A stretch of DNA of 64,000 nucleotides. It comes from Streptomyces fagopyri. GTDB lineage: Bacteria; Actinomycetota; Actinomycetes; Streptomycetales; Streptomycetaceae. Shown here one piece after another: positions 1 to 8,375 of the stretch. The stretch covers positions 558,001 through 622,000 of the forward strand of contig NZ_CP045643.1 in the NCBI RefSeq assembly GCF_009498275.1. Direction: 5' to 3'. The notes beneath the pieces are model-generated. The model worked only from the letters and a program-made list of their open reading frames with translations. It was not told where the DNA came from and ran no database searches. Positions within the stretch are counted from its first letter, which is position 1; every line of letters starts with the position of its first letter. Both the position numbers and the translations under genes were made by a program.

Positions 1-274
1 GGCGGGGAGTGCGTCCTCCAGCACTTGCCTGCGTGGCAGGGAAAGGCCGAAGTGCCGCCCGGTGATCCCCAGTCCGGTGCGGTGCGGTGCACCTCGCGGC
101 GAGGCACCTTGGCGTCCGGCAGTCCGGCAGTCCGGCAGCGGCCGAGTCACCAGCTCTTCGGAGTCCAACCCGCGGGCGAGCACGACGCCGTAACCACCGA
201 AGGTGATCGACCTCGGAGCGGCAAGCCATGCGATGCCGTCGGTCGCAGTGCTCACCGTGACACATCTGGGCGTG

Positions 275-1294
275 TCACGAGCTTCGTTCACGGATCGTCG
301 GAAGAACCTTCTCGGCGATGTCGACGAGAACCCCGTCGTCCGGGAGGGCCCCGGACTCGCTCCACACGGTGATGTCGTAGTACCCGCCCCGATCCTTACG
401 GTCGAGGGCCACGGTCAGCGTCCTGGCCAGGGGGCCTTGTCCGACCGGTCCGCCGGATCCACCGCTCCCGAGATTTATCTCCAGCTTCATGGTGTGACTC
501 GAGGAGAAGACCGCGGACCGACCGAGAACCGTGAGGGTCTTGACGTCCTTCTCGTCCCCGAACTTCATCAGCTTCACGTCCTGGCCGATCGACAGATCGT
601 TGTAAGTGGCCGAGACGTTCACGGTGTACGTGTCGAACCTGACCTCGGCCTCCGGCTCGGCGACCTTCCCATCCGTCAGGAGAGCGGTGTTGTTGTTGCC
701 GGAGGCGGTCGTCGCGATCTCCCCCGGTGTTCCGAGGACCGCGGCCAGGTCTGGCCGGTTGAGCGCCTTGCACAGCTCTTCACCGGTCACAGGCCGGGGC
801 GTCTTCTCGTAGGCCTTCGGCAACGCCTCGCGTTCTCCGTCCGAACACGAGGCGGGCTTGGGCGTGGTGTTGTCGGACGGCATCACGTGCGGGGCCACCC
901 AAACCGTGGCCCCGAGTGCCCCGAACAGGGCCACAGCGGCGAAGGCCTGGCGCCACGGGTGGTGCTCCTTCTCCTGCGGGGCCGGGCGTTGGCTCGGTTC
1001 GGGTCCTGCCTGGGCGGCAGCATCGGCCACCGTCCCGTCCGCGGGGACCACCGGACTCGCGGTCGCGGTCGTGGTGGAGATCGGGGGCGGGTTCCGGCGT
1101 GCACGCAGGGCCCGGACCACCATGTGCACGCGCACTGCGGTGAACACGAGGAACAGCACGCCGAGACCGGCCGGGACCAGTTCTTGGTCGCGGACGGCGA
1201 GATACATGATGCGTACGCCGAAAACGGACCCGACCACAATGAGCAGGGGCTCACGGACCCAGAACGGCAGAACACGCAGAAGAAGACCGAGCAT
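275..1294 (-). CDS. Membrane protein with large extracytoplasmic domain, possibly DUF6215-like
   Basis: A 339-residue protein of unknown function. Two hydrophobic segments lie near residues 5-50, a proline/threonine-rich linker follows, and a third segment (around the motif AAVALFGALGATVWV) precedes a hydrophilic C-terminal domain of about 190 residues that should face outside. This domain begins with a Cys-containing stretch and contains LCKALNRPDLAAVLGTP, which resembles Streptomyces proteins I recall being annotated DUF6215; that link is from memory. No catalytic motif is visible. The ATG at 1294 has a GGTGAGA-like site upstream. It stands alone, with no gene directly upstream. Confidence 0.75.
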   Translation of the reverse strand: MLGLLLRVLPFWVREPLLIVVGSVFGVRIMYLAVRDQELVPAGLGVLFLVFTAVRVHMVVRALRARRNPPPISTTTATASPVVPADGTVADAAAQAGPEPSQRPAPQEKEHHPWRQAFAAVALFGALGATVWVAPHVMPSDNTTPKPASCSDGEREALPKAYEKTPRPVTGEELCKALNRPDLAAVLGTPGEIATTASGNNNTALLTDGKVAEPEAEVRFDTYTVNVSATYNDLSIGQDVKLMKFGDEKDVKTLTVLGRSAVFSSSHTMKLEINLGSGGSGGPVGQGPLARTLTVALDRKDRGGYYDITVWSESGALPDDGVLVDIAEKVLPTIRERSS

Positions 1295-2060
1295 CCGACG
1301 ATCTCACCACGACAAGATCACATTCGCCATGGTGGAAGCCACAGTTCCGGGCACGAACACGGCGCCGGTGCGGCATCAGCGGGTCGATCGCCTCACCGGA
1401 GGGGACCAGCGATGACGGCACGAACGAGCGTCCTGGACCAAGTCATGCCACCGAACGGGCCGTTCGCCCCGTTCCCGCCGCGGCCACCTGCCGTTCCCCG
1501 GGCACGCACGCGGCTGCGGCACTCCCCCGCCACCGGGCCATTCCCGGTCCGTCGGACATTGAAGTCGGCACGGATATCGACCGGGTGACGGGGTTTCACC
1601 ACACCCGCCCGTCGCATCCGGTGCACATCGTGGTGGTGCCCGAGGAACACATTCCGTCGCCGGTGGACCTCGGTGACGCCAACACGCGGAAGACGGCAGC
1701 GGGCCTGCCCAACGCCCCACCGGTCAGGGAACGTCACGGTGTCGCCGCGCGGAACTGGGTGAGGAGAGCCTGGGCCGGCGCGGTGTCCGCGTCGAAGAAC
1801 CGGGTTTCCAGTTCGGGTGGCACGGCCGGCCCGTGCGTGCGGACCCCGTGGCAGTTCAAGAAGCGATCAGTTGCTCGCGCCGCACCGGGATCTCGTCGGC
1901 GAGACGCCGCGCCCACCGACGGTGGCCGCCTCCCGATCAAGATCTGGTCGGCCCGCTGGGCCTGTCAACCTGCTGGCGTGACGACCGGCCCGGCGTCCTC
2001 GTCGGGTCCAGGCCGGCCGTTCACGTGTTCAGATGGAGGCGAATTGGATTCGACGGCCTG
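1295..2060. other. Gap without a convincing gene
   Basis: About 770 bases between the membrane protein and the cupin gene. Short open frames exist on both strands, but none shows a ribosome binding site plus a recognisable domain. The minus strand around 1740-1850 could encode a tail ending in ALLTQFRAATP that reads somewhat like protein, so decayed coding sequence is possible. I see no RNA gene. Confidence 0.4.
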
Positions 2061-2582
2061 TCAGCCCTCCGGCATCACGGGCGAGTCGATGTCGAGATCG
2101 CTCAGCGACTCACCGTACTGCGCGAAACGCTCTCCGTCCCACAGGGGTGCAGGAACACCAGGGATCGGCTCGTCGCCGCGCATGAACAGGGCCTCCGGTC
2201 CTCCCGGCGTGAAGAGGAAGAGCATCTTGGCGTGGCGCACGCTCTTGTTCAGGAATCGATGACGGATTCCCGGCGGGACATAGATGAAATCACCGGAGCG
2301 CGCGGTCAGCTTCTCGTCGCCATTGAGGAACTCCAGTTCCCCGTCCAGCAGGTAGAAAGCCTCGCTGTTGCGGTTGTGCACGTGCGCCACCGGCCCGGCG
2401 CCCGGCGGCACATCCGCTTCGACGAAGCCGAGCTGTCCATCGGTCATGTCCGTGTGGACCTTCACCGTGTAGACGTTGTCGGAGATCCACTTCGTGATCC
2501 CTTCACCGGCCGGAACGTGGATGGAGCCACGCTTCGTCCAGCGGGGGTCGTCGGGATCCATCTGCGGCATGACAAGACTCAT
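2061..2582 (-). CDS. Cupin-domain protein
   Basis: A 173-residue single-domain cupin. Cupin motif 1 is clear: GPVAHVHNRNSEAFYLLDG supplies the His-x-His and Glu metal ligands. Motif 2 is seen in PPGIRHRF, giving the fourth ligand. Such proteins are small metal-dependent dioxygenases, isomerases or binding proteins; the substrate cannot be read here. The ATG at 2582 is preferred over the TTG one codon earlier because AGGGA lies about 8 bases upstream. A TetR gene lies divergently beyond two perfect 16-bp palindromes, so TetR control of this gene is likely. Confidence 0.85.
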   Translation of the reverse strand: MSLVMPQMDPDDPRWTKRGSIHVPAGEGITKWISDNVYTVKVHTDMTDGQLGFVEADVPPGAGPVAHVHNRNSEAFYLLDGELEFLNGDEKLTARSGDFIYVPPGIRHRFLNKSVRHAKMLFLFTPGGPEALFMRGDEPIPGVPAPLWDGERFAQYGESLSDLDIDSPVMPEG

Positions 2583-2639
2583 CAAGGCATCCCTTGCGGT
2601 TGCTGAGCAGGCGGAGCGGGCGGGCAGCCCGATCCACCG

Positions 2640-2680
2640 TCTGACAGCTGTCAGACTAACGTGCTCTGACAGCTGTCAGA
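2640..2680. promoter_or_regulatory. Twin perfect palindromes, probable TetR operator
   Basis: The 16-bp palindrome TCTGACAGCTGTCAGA occurs twice without mismatch, at 2640-2655 and 2665-2680, with centres 25 bp apart. The pair lies 58-98 bases upstream of the cupin ATG, where a promoter would sit, and between that gene and the divergent TetR gene. Two identical sites suit cooperative binding by TetR dimers. That the neighbouring TetR protein binds here is inferred from position. Confidence 0.8.
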
Positions 2681-3005
2681 CAGGAGGGGTGCGCTCTCCG
2701 TGACCCGACGACGCCAGTACCGATGCCGGCAACAGGGGGACGACTACTCCCGCCGCAGGCACGGCTCCCTCGGCCGGCTCCTCGCCGTGGCAGGTCACGC
2801 GAGCTCGAATGACGGGTCGCGGGTCCCGAGCCGCACCGGACCGCCCCTCCGAGGGCGGTCATCTTCCGAGGGCCGCTAATCTTTGAAGCCGACGCCACCC
2901 TCTGGCCCGGACCCGGTCCACGCGGGCCCGGCCCCGGACGGCCGCGCTGACGTGAACCCCGACCTCCGCAGCTGGGGTATCCATGGAAAGGAGACGTGCA
3001 CGAAT

Positions 3006-3677
3006 ATGGTCGAGTCTTCCGCGCACGATGACGGAAAGACCACAGAAGTGCGCGAACCTTCTCGCCGGACGAGACCGCCATTGGTCAGTCTCTCCGATTC
3101 CGAGATTCTCCAGCGAGGCCTGGAGGCGTTCTCCGAACTGGGCTATCAGGGAGCCTCGGTACGTGAACTCGCCAAGCGTATGAAGGTGAGTCACAACTTC
3201 ATCAATGACCGTTTCGAATCGAAGGAGATGTTCTGGCGCGCGGCCGTGGACCACGCTCTCAGAGACCCTCTGCGTCAACTTTTCGATGCGTTCGAAAGCA
3301 CTACCGACGATGTCGAAGCATTCAAAACCGTGGTTCATGTATTTTATTCCCTCGCGGCGAACATCCCTCACATGAACCGGATCATGACCGCTGAGGCGGC
3401 TTTTGAGTCTGAGCGCCTGGACTACCTGTACAGCGAGTACACGGGCCCGTTCCTGGAGCGGGTCGAGCCGCTCGTGGAGCGACTCATGAGGTCGGGGAGA
3501 ATGCCGGAGATGTCGATGGAGGTCCTCTTCAGCGCTCTGACCGGCCCCGCGGTCGTCCTGACCCAGAAGCAGTTGGGCCGCCGCATCCGGCAGGCGGGGG
3601 ATCCGCCCGTCGGCGAGTGGGATCAACTGGCCCAGTCCTTGGCGGACGTGGTCATCCATGGACTGTTGAGAAACTGA
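3006..3677 (+). CDS. TetR-family transcriptional regulator
   Basis: A 223-residue protein. The N-terminal helix-turn-helix spans about residues 28-75: ILQRGLEAFSELGYQGASV, then VRELAKRMKVSHNFINDRF with the conserved F followed by ES-K. The rest is a helical ligand-binding and dimerisation domain that varies between family members, so no ligand can be predicted. The ATG at 3006 is chosen because AAAGGAG lies at 2987-2993; an upstream in-frame extension encodes low-complexity Pro/Gly-rich sequence and is rejected. It diverges from the cupin gene, and the twin palindromes between them are the obvious target. Confidence 0.88.
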   Translation: MVESSAHDDGKTTEVREPSRRTRPPLVSLSDSEILQRGLEAFSELGYQGASVRELAKRMKVSHNFINDRFESKEMFWRAAVDHALRDPLRQLFDAFESTTDDVEAFKTVVHVFYSLAANIPHMNRIMTAEAAFESERLDYLYSEYTGPFLERVEPLVERLMRSGRMPEMSMEVLFSALTGPAVVLTQKQLGRRIRQAGDPPVGEWDQLAQSLADVVIHGLLRN

Positions 3678-3859
3678 GGCCTCTCAGCGTCGCCTGTCGA
3701 GCGTGAGGACGGCCTTGGTGATGACGATCATGGGGCGACGCGATCGGCGCGGCTCGGGAGACCTTGTCGCTCGCAGATCCGGATAATCTTGTGAGTGCGG
3801 GCTCCGGTCAGGTCGATGACGCCGCCGCCCGGGGCGCGGACGCGGAGAGGAACGGACAC

Positions 3860-4963
3860 TTGAGCACAACACCCATACGGTTCGGCATCGTCGGCAGTGG
3901 CTGGCGGGCCGAGTTCTTCGCCCGGCTGGCGAGGGCACTGCCCGAGCGGCTGGCGGTGGCCGGCGTGGTGACGCGTTCGGCCGAACGCGTTGCCCAGGTG
4001 AAGGCGGAGTGGGGTGTCCCCGCGTTCCGAGCGGTCAGCGAACTGTGCGCCGCAGAACCGGAGTTCGTGATCCCGTCGGTGCCGTGGGAGATCACGCCGC
4101 AGGTCGTGCGGGAACTGGTCGCACATGAGGTGCCGGTCCTCGCGGAGACTCCGCCGGCACCCGACGTACGGGGTCTTCAGGAGTTGTGGGATGCCGTGGG
4201 AGGTGCGACACGCGCCGGGGGCGGCGGACTCGTCCAAGTCGCCGAGCAGTACACCCTGATGCCGGGCCACGCCGCTCGTCTGGCCCTCGTACGCGATGGA
4301 GTGATCGGCAAGGTCACGTCCGTCCAGGTGTCCTCGACGCACATGTATCACGCGATGTCGCTGATCCGGCACATGCTGGGTGTCGCCTGCGACCCCGTGA
4401 CGGTGACCGCCCGGGCCTTCACCGCCCCGCTCGCCGATCCGCTGTCCCCCGGCGGCTGGTCGGACGATCTCACGCCCAAGGACGCCGTCAACACCCTCGC
4501 TCTTCTGGACTTCGGTGAGGGCCGCACGGGTCTGTACGACTTCACGGACAACCAGTGGTGGAATCCGTTGCGCGCCCGCCGGATCGTGGTACGCGGCTCG
4601 CTCGGCGAGATCGTGGACGACACGGTGGTACGGATGGCCGATCCGCGCACGCCCGTGGAGTCCGCGCTGACGCGTCGGCGAACCGGGACGGATCTCAATC
4701 TCGAAGGGCCGGAGGTGCACCACATCTCGTTCGACGGCCGGGTGGTGTGGCGCAACGACTACGTGGGCGCGAGCCTCTCCGAGGACGACCTCGCCGTGGT
4801 CGACCTGCTGTGCCGTACGGGGGCATGGGTCCGGGACGCCGGCCCGGAACCGTATCCGCTGGCCGAGGGCTGCCAGGACCATCTGCTGGCATTGGCCATC
4901 GAGGAGTCCTCGCGTACGGGAGCGCCGGTGACGACCGCTGTGCAGGCATGGGCGGCACGCTGA
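3860..4963 (+). CDS. Gfo/Idh/MocA-family oxidoreductase with altered EKP motif
   Basis: An NAD(P)-dependent sugar or polyol dehydrogenase-like protein of about 367 residues, the usual family length. The N-terminal Rossmann fold starts at IRFGIVGSGWRAEFFARL, followed by the alpha/beta substrate domain. The conserved EKP motif, whose Lys contacts cofactor and substrate, reads AETPPAP, so the Lys is replaced by Thr. That leaves catalytic activity open. TTG 3860 is chosen because GGAGAGG lies at 3842-3848; GTG 3791 is in frame but lacks a site. A decayed aldo/keto reductase fragment lies just downstream, suggesting a lost sugar-oxidation operon. Confidence 0.82.
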   Translation: MSTTPIRFGIVGSGWRAEFFARLARALPERLAVAGVVTRSAERVAQVKAEWGVPAFRAVSELCAAEPEFVIPSVPWEITPQVVRELVAHEVPVLAETPPAPDVRGLQELWDAVGGATRAGGGGLVQVAEQYTLMPGHAARLALVRDGVIGKVTSVQVSSTHMYHAMSLIRHMLGVACDPVTVTARAFTAPLADPLSPGGWSDDLTPKDAVNTLALLDFGEGRTGLYDFTDNQWWNPLRARRIVVRGSLGEIVDDTVVRMADPRTPVESALTRRRTGTDLNLEGPEVHHISFDGRVVWRNDYVGASLSEDDLAVVDLLCRTGAWVRDAGPEPYPLAEGCQDHLLALAIEESSRTGAPVTTAVQAWAAR

Positions 4964-4991
4964 TCCCACCGACCGCGCGGCTCCCCCTCAT

Positions 4992-5066
4992 CACCTCGGA
5001 CTCGTCCAGTGCCACGACATCGAGTTCGGCGACCTGCACCGGACCGTCGACGAGACGATCGACGCG
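4992..5066 (+). pseudogene. Fragment of an aldo/keto reductase (L-galactose/L-fucose dehydrogenase type)
   Basis: This frame reads HLGLVQCHDIEFGD, then LHRTVDETIDA. It closely follows the family block 'D-x-x-x-C/VHDIEF-x-L-x-x-V-x-ETI' of plant L-galactose dehydrogenase and bacterial L-fucose dehydrogenase-like aldo/keto reductases, including the catalytic-region His-Asp. The frame has no plausible start and reaches a stop at 5124-5126 without the rest of the barrel. I read it as the surviving core of a deleted gene that once followed the Gfo/Idh/MocA gene. Family identification is from recall. Confidence 0.5.
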
Positions 5067-5742
5067 CGCAGTGATCAAGACTTGTGGATGAGTTGGGCGG
5101 CTCGGGCAGTTCCCTGGCCTACGTGATGTTGGTTCGGTCGCGGGATGGAGAGGCGTGGTCAAGACCTGGGCTGGACGGCCGAGCGGGAGTATAGGGAGAC
5201 TGGACAGAATCGGGACCTCGTCCTCCCGCTCGGGCAGCCTGCTCCTGACGCACGACCAGGACCCCCTCTCTCGAACGTGGCACCGGCCTCGACCAGCGGC
5301 ACCCGGTGCGCGCTCGCCGCGGGCCCACACGAACACCACCATCTTGAACAACCGCCAGAGCCGGGGTCGTAGCATGCACAGCGTTCCCGCGCGGTGATGA
5401 TGACCGAGGGCACGATGTCAACGATGGTGCGCGGCAGGTCCGTTGCGGTTGACGCGTGCCTCGCACCCGCAGACTGTGCATCTGCTGGTACTCCGGCGCG
5501 GCCGCCGCTCTCCTGCGTCACCCTCATCGTGCGTGCCACGGACACGGAGCAACGCGTACGGATCGGCGTCGGCGCGGCCTGCTGGGGCCTGGATCGCATC
5601 TTCACCGCGCTCCAGGCCCCCGGGCGTCGTGAAAGAACTGATCCCCTAGGACATCAACGCCGGCTTCGCGGTGTGCCGGGCCCACCAGCACGCCGCCGCT
5701 GGGAGGAAAAACGGGAGAGCTGCGGACGGAGCCATCGTCACG
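5067..5742. other. Gap with decayed coding-like sequence
   Basis: No intact gene is seen. Short stretches read like protein in changing frames. The minus strand around 5230-5370 includes LFKMVVFVWARGERAP and VLVVRQEQ in different frames, which loosely recalls a NUDIX hydrolase start. The plus strand near 5520-5620 reads IVRATDTEQRVRIGVGAACW. The frames break repeatedly, so this is most simply eroded DNA. Confidence 0.35.
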
Positions 5743-6288
5743 TCACGATGGCGCTGCGTAACAGCGGATGGCCACCGTCCGGTGCGGGCTCCACCGCTGC
5801 TCCACCGTGGCCATCAGCTTCCAGCCCAGCCGCTCGTACAGGGCTGCCGCGGCGGTATCGGTGGTGACGACGTCGAGTACCGGATGCAGGCCACGGCTCC
5901 GCGCTTCCTCCACCGCATGGCCGATCAGCAGTGCACCGATCCGGTGTCCTCTCGCCTGAGGGTCGACGAACAGTCTGCCGACCACGGCGGTCATGTCCCG
6001 CGTCGCCCCGTTCTGTTCGCTCCACAGCGTCGGTGCCAGATCACCTTCGCCGCCTGGCGACAGACTGACATGCCCGACCAGGCGGCCTTCGCGTTCGGCG
6101 ACCCAGGAGCCCAGCAGGGGACCGCTTGACAGCCACTCCCCGGGCCGGTCAGGCCAGTTCACCGGATAGCCGTCAAGCCGATGGACCTCCGCGAGGACCC
6201 GTACGCACTCCTCGGCATCGCCATCAGCCCTCTGCCGGACGCGGACGCTCGGCCTCTCGCCAGGCTGCTCGGACCTCTGGATGTTCAC
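5743..6288 (-). CDS. GNAT-family N-acetyltransferase
   Basis: An acetyl-CoA-dependent acetyltransferase of about 181 residues. The central strands include WVAEREGRLVGHVSLS and VVGRLFVDPQARGHRIGALL, where the (Q/R)-x-x-G-x-(G/A) loop binds the CoA pyrophosphate. The C-terminal block LDVVTTDTAAAALYERLGW is the typical end of the fold. The substrate is unknown. The open frame extends further upstream, but the sequence before GTG 6288 is unlike the family; no strong ribosome binding site is visible, so the start is uncertain. Confidence 0.82.
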   Translation of the reverse strand: MNIQRSEQPGERPSVRVRQRADGDAEECVRVLAEVHRLDGYPVNWPDRPGEWLSSGPLLGSWVAEREGRLVGHVSLSPGGEGDLAPTLWSEQNGATRDMTAVVGRLFVDPQARGHRIGALLIGHAVEEARSRGLHPVLDVVTTDTAAAALYERLGWKLMATVEQRWSPHRTVAIRCYAAPS

Positions 6289-6466
6289 TCCGGAATGGGA
6301 GCACGGGCCACCGGGCCACAACCAGCCACTTTCAGCACCGGCCCGAGGGTCGTGCGGAGCTGCCGTCTCTCGGTGCTGAGGTCCGTCCGGGTCGCGACAG
6401 CGCGCGACGCGCGTGCCGGCCAGACGGTCCGGCTCACCCACCGCACCCGCTCCATCGTCCGCGCGC

Positions 6467-6516
6467 GGCGGTGCCCCCTCCCGTCCCGGTCTCCCGGCGC
6501 GGGACGTGGCACCGCC
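6467..6516 (-). terminator. Nested hairpin after the ABC importer operon
   Basis: The arms GGCGGTGCC (6467-6475) and GGCACCGCC (6508-6516) enclose a second stem, GTCCCG with CGGGAC. The structure lies just past the stop codon of the last permease gene. There is no T-run, as is common in Streptomyces terminators. Confidence 0.5.
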
Positions 6517-6537
6517 GTGGTGGCGGGGTCGGGTGCG

Positions 6538-7404
6538 TCACTTGATGCCCGTGGTGGCGATCCCCTGCACGATCTGCCGCTGGAAGACCAGGAAGACCGC
6601 GATGAGCGGGATGAAGCCGAGGACCGAGGAGGCCATGACCTCGGCGTACTGGGGGCTGCTGGGGTCCACCAGTGAGGCGAGGCCCACCGGGATGGTCTGG
6701 GACTTGGTCTGGCTGAGGACCAGCAGCGGCCACAGGAAGGCGTTCCAGGAGCTGATGAAGGTGAGGATCGCGACCGTGGACACCGCCGGGCGGCAGATCG
6801 GCATGCAGACGTTGGCGTAGACGCGCCACCAGCTCGCGCCGTCGATGCGGGCCGCCTCGATCAGTGCCGTGGGGATGCCGCGGAAGAAGGAGTGGAAGAC
6901 GAACACCGAGATCGGGGCCGCGACGGACGGCAGGACCAGCGCCCAGAACGTGCCGAGCAGGTGGAACGACCGGTACTCGATGAACTGGGGCAGTACCAGC
7001 GCCTCGGTCGGGAGCATCAGGCCGGCTGTGGCGACGGCCATGACCAGCCCCCGGCCGCGGAAGCGCAGGAAGGCCAGGGCGAATCCGGCCATCGAGCAGA
7101 AGGCCACCGTGAAGATCACGGCGAGTACCGAGATCACCAGACTGTTGAGGTACCAGGTGCCGATGGGATGGTTGTCCCACGCGGTCGAGTACGCGTCCAG
7201 CGACCATCCACCGGCGAAGATCGACGTGGGACTCTGGGTGATGGACGCGTCGTCGCGCAGCGAGGTGATCAGTGCCCAGACGAAGGGCACCAGCCAGATC
7301 AGGGCGAACAGGGTCAGGCACACGGCGCAGAGCCGGTTGAAGAGCTTGGCGCCGTTGACCGCGCCCTTCGGTTCGGCGGTCTGCGGCTGGGTGATGGTGG
7401 TCAT
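6538..7404 (-). CDS. Carbohydrate ABC transporter permease (MalG/ThuG type)
   Basis: A 288-residue inner-membrane subunit with about six membrane helices. The cytoplasmic EAA loop is present as IEAARIDGASWWRVYANVCMP, which docks the shared ATPase. The N-terminus, with a long first periplasmic loop (SLRDDASITQSPTSIF), is typical of the MalG half. It is third in the order binding protein, permease, permease, and starts 11 bases after its partner. No ATPase gene lies in the locus; Streptomyces sugar importers commonly use a shared MsiK-type ATPase encoded elsewhere. Confidence 0.92.
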   Translation of the reverse strand: MTTITQPQTAEPKGAVNGAKLFNRLCAVCLTLFALIWLVPFVWALITSLRDDASITQSPTSIFAGGWSLDAYSTAWDNHPIGTWYLNSLVISVLAVIFTVAFCSMAGFALAFLRFRGRGLVMAVATAGLMLPTEALVLPQFIEYRSFHLLGTFWALVLPSVAAPISVFVFHSFFRGIPTALIEAARIDGASWWRVYANVCMPICRPAVSTVAILTFISSWNAFLWPLLVLSQTKSQTIPVGLASLVDPSSPQYAEVMASSVLGFIPLIAVFLVFQRQIVQGIATTGIK

Positions 7405-7415
7405 GGGTCCTCCGC

Positions 7416-8363
7416 TCAGGCCGCGCTGCTGGTCGCGCGACGGCGCCGCAGCCCGTACCAGGCCGCCGAGATCGCGACGATGATGACGAAATACACCATG
7501 GTGGCGGCAGCGCCGTAGCCACCCCGGTAGGCGGTGAAGCCGGTGTCGTAGATGTACTCGATGACCGGTCGGGTGGACTGGTTGGGTCCACCGCCGAGCA
7601 GCTGGTAGATCTGGTCGAACACCTTCAGCGAGGCGAGGATCTGGAGGATCAGCACCAGGCTGGTGGTCCGGCCGAGCAGCGGCACCGTGATGTGGCGGAT
7701 CTGCTGCCAGGGGCTCGCGCCGTCGATCGCCGCCGCCTCGTAGACGTCCGCGGGGACGTCCTGGATCGCGGCGGTGTAGAGCACGAAGTTGAAGCCGAAC
7801 GTCCACCACACGGTCATCAGCACGACGGCGGTCCAGCCGCCCGAGGTGCTGCCGATGAAGTCCGGCACCGGCAGTCCGACGGCGTCGAAGACCTTCGGTA
7901 TGAGGCCGATCTGCGGGGTGTACATCCACAGGAAGACCAGGGTCACCACGGAGGACGGTACGACGTACGGCAGGAAGAAGGCGATGCGGTAGAAGAGCCG
8001 GCCGCGGCGTATGCGCGAGGCCAGGATCGCGACGCCCAGGGCGAGGATCACCAGGGGAGGTGTGGTCAGCAGAGTGAAGAGCACCGAGTGCCACATGCTC
8101 TCCCAGAAGAGGGAGTCGCCGAGGACTTCGCGGTAGTTCGACAGGCCGACGAAGTCCCCGAGGCCGCTCTTGACGGTGGTGGTGTTGAAGAAACTCAGCA
8201 CCACGCCGACGAGGAGCGGGCCGACCAGGAACAGCAGGTAGATCACGAGGAAGGGGGCGGTGAGCAGCCTGCCCGCCCGGCGTTCGGAAGGGGTGGGCCG
8301 GTCGGCGGCGAGTCCCGTGGGGGGTGCGGTGGGTGCCGGTCGCGTCGAGACGACGGTCGTCAT
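7416..8363 (-). CDS. Carbohydrate ABC transporter permease (MalF/ThuF type)
   Basis: A 315-residue permease with a Thr/Pro-rich cytoplasmic N-terminus and six predicted helices. The EAA loop reads YEAAAIDGASPWQQIRHITVP. It forms the membrane channel with the downstream permease and receives substrate from the lipoprotein encoded 12 bases upstream. The operon runs from the binding protein at 9719 leftward, with an operator for the nearby LacI regulator in front, so uptake should be induced together with the GH2 glycosidase. Confidence 0.92.
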   Translation of the reverse strand: MTTVVSTRPAPTAPPTGLAADRPTPSERRAGRLLTAPFLVIYLLFLVGPLLVGVVLSFFNTTTVKSGLGDFVGLSNYREVLGDSLFWESMWHSVLFTLLTTPPLVILALGVAILASRIRRGRLFYRIAFFLPYVVPSSVVTLVFLWMYTPQIGLIPKVFDAVGLPVPDFIGSTSGGWTAVVLMTVWWTFGFNFVLYTAAIQDVPADVYEAAAIDGASPWQQIRHITVPLLGRTTSLVLILQILASLKVFDQIYQLLGGGPNQSTRPVIEYIYDTGFTAYRGGYGAAATMVYFVIIVAISAAWYGLRRRRATSSAA

Positions 8364-8375
8364 GGTGACTGCCTC

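Noticed and set aside
1..274. Possible partial gene at the left edge
   Set aside because: Short frames on both strands, none with a start signal or domain; nothing can be supported.
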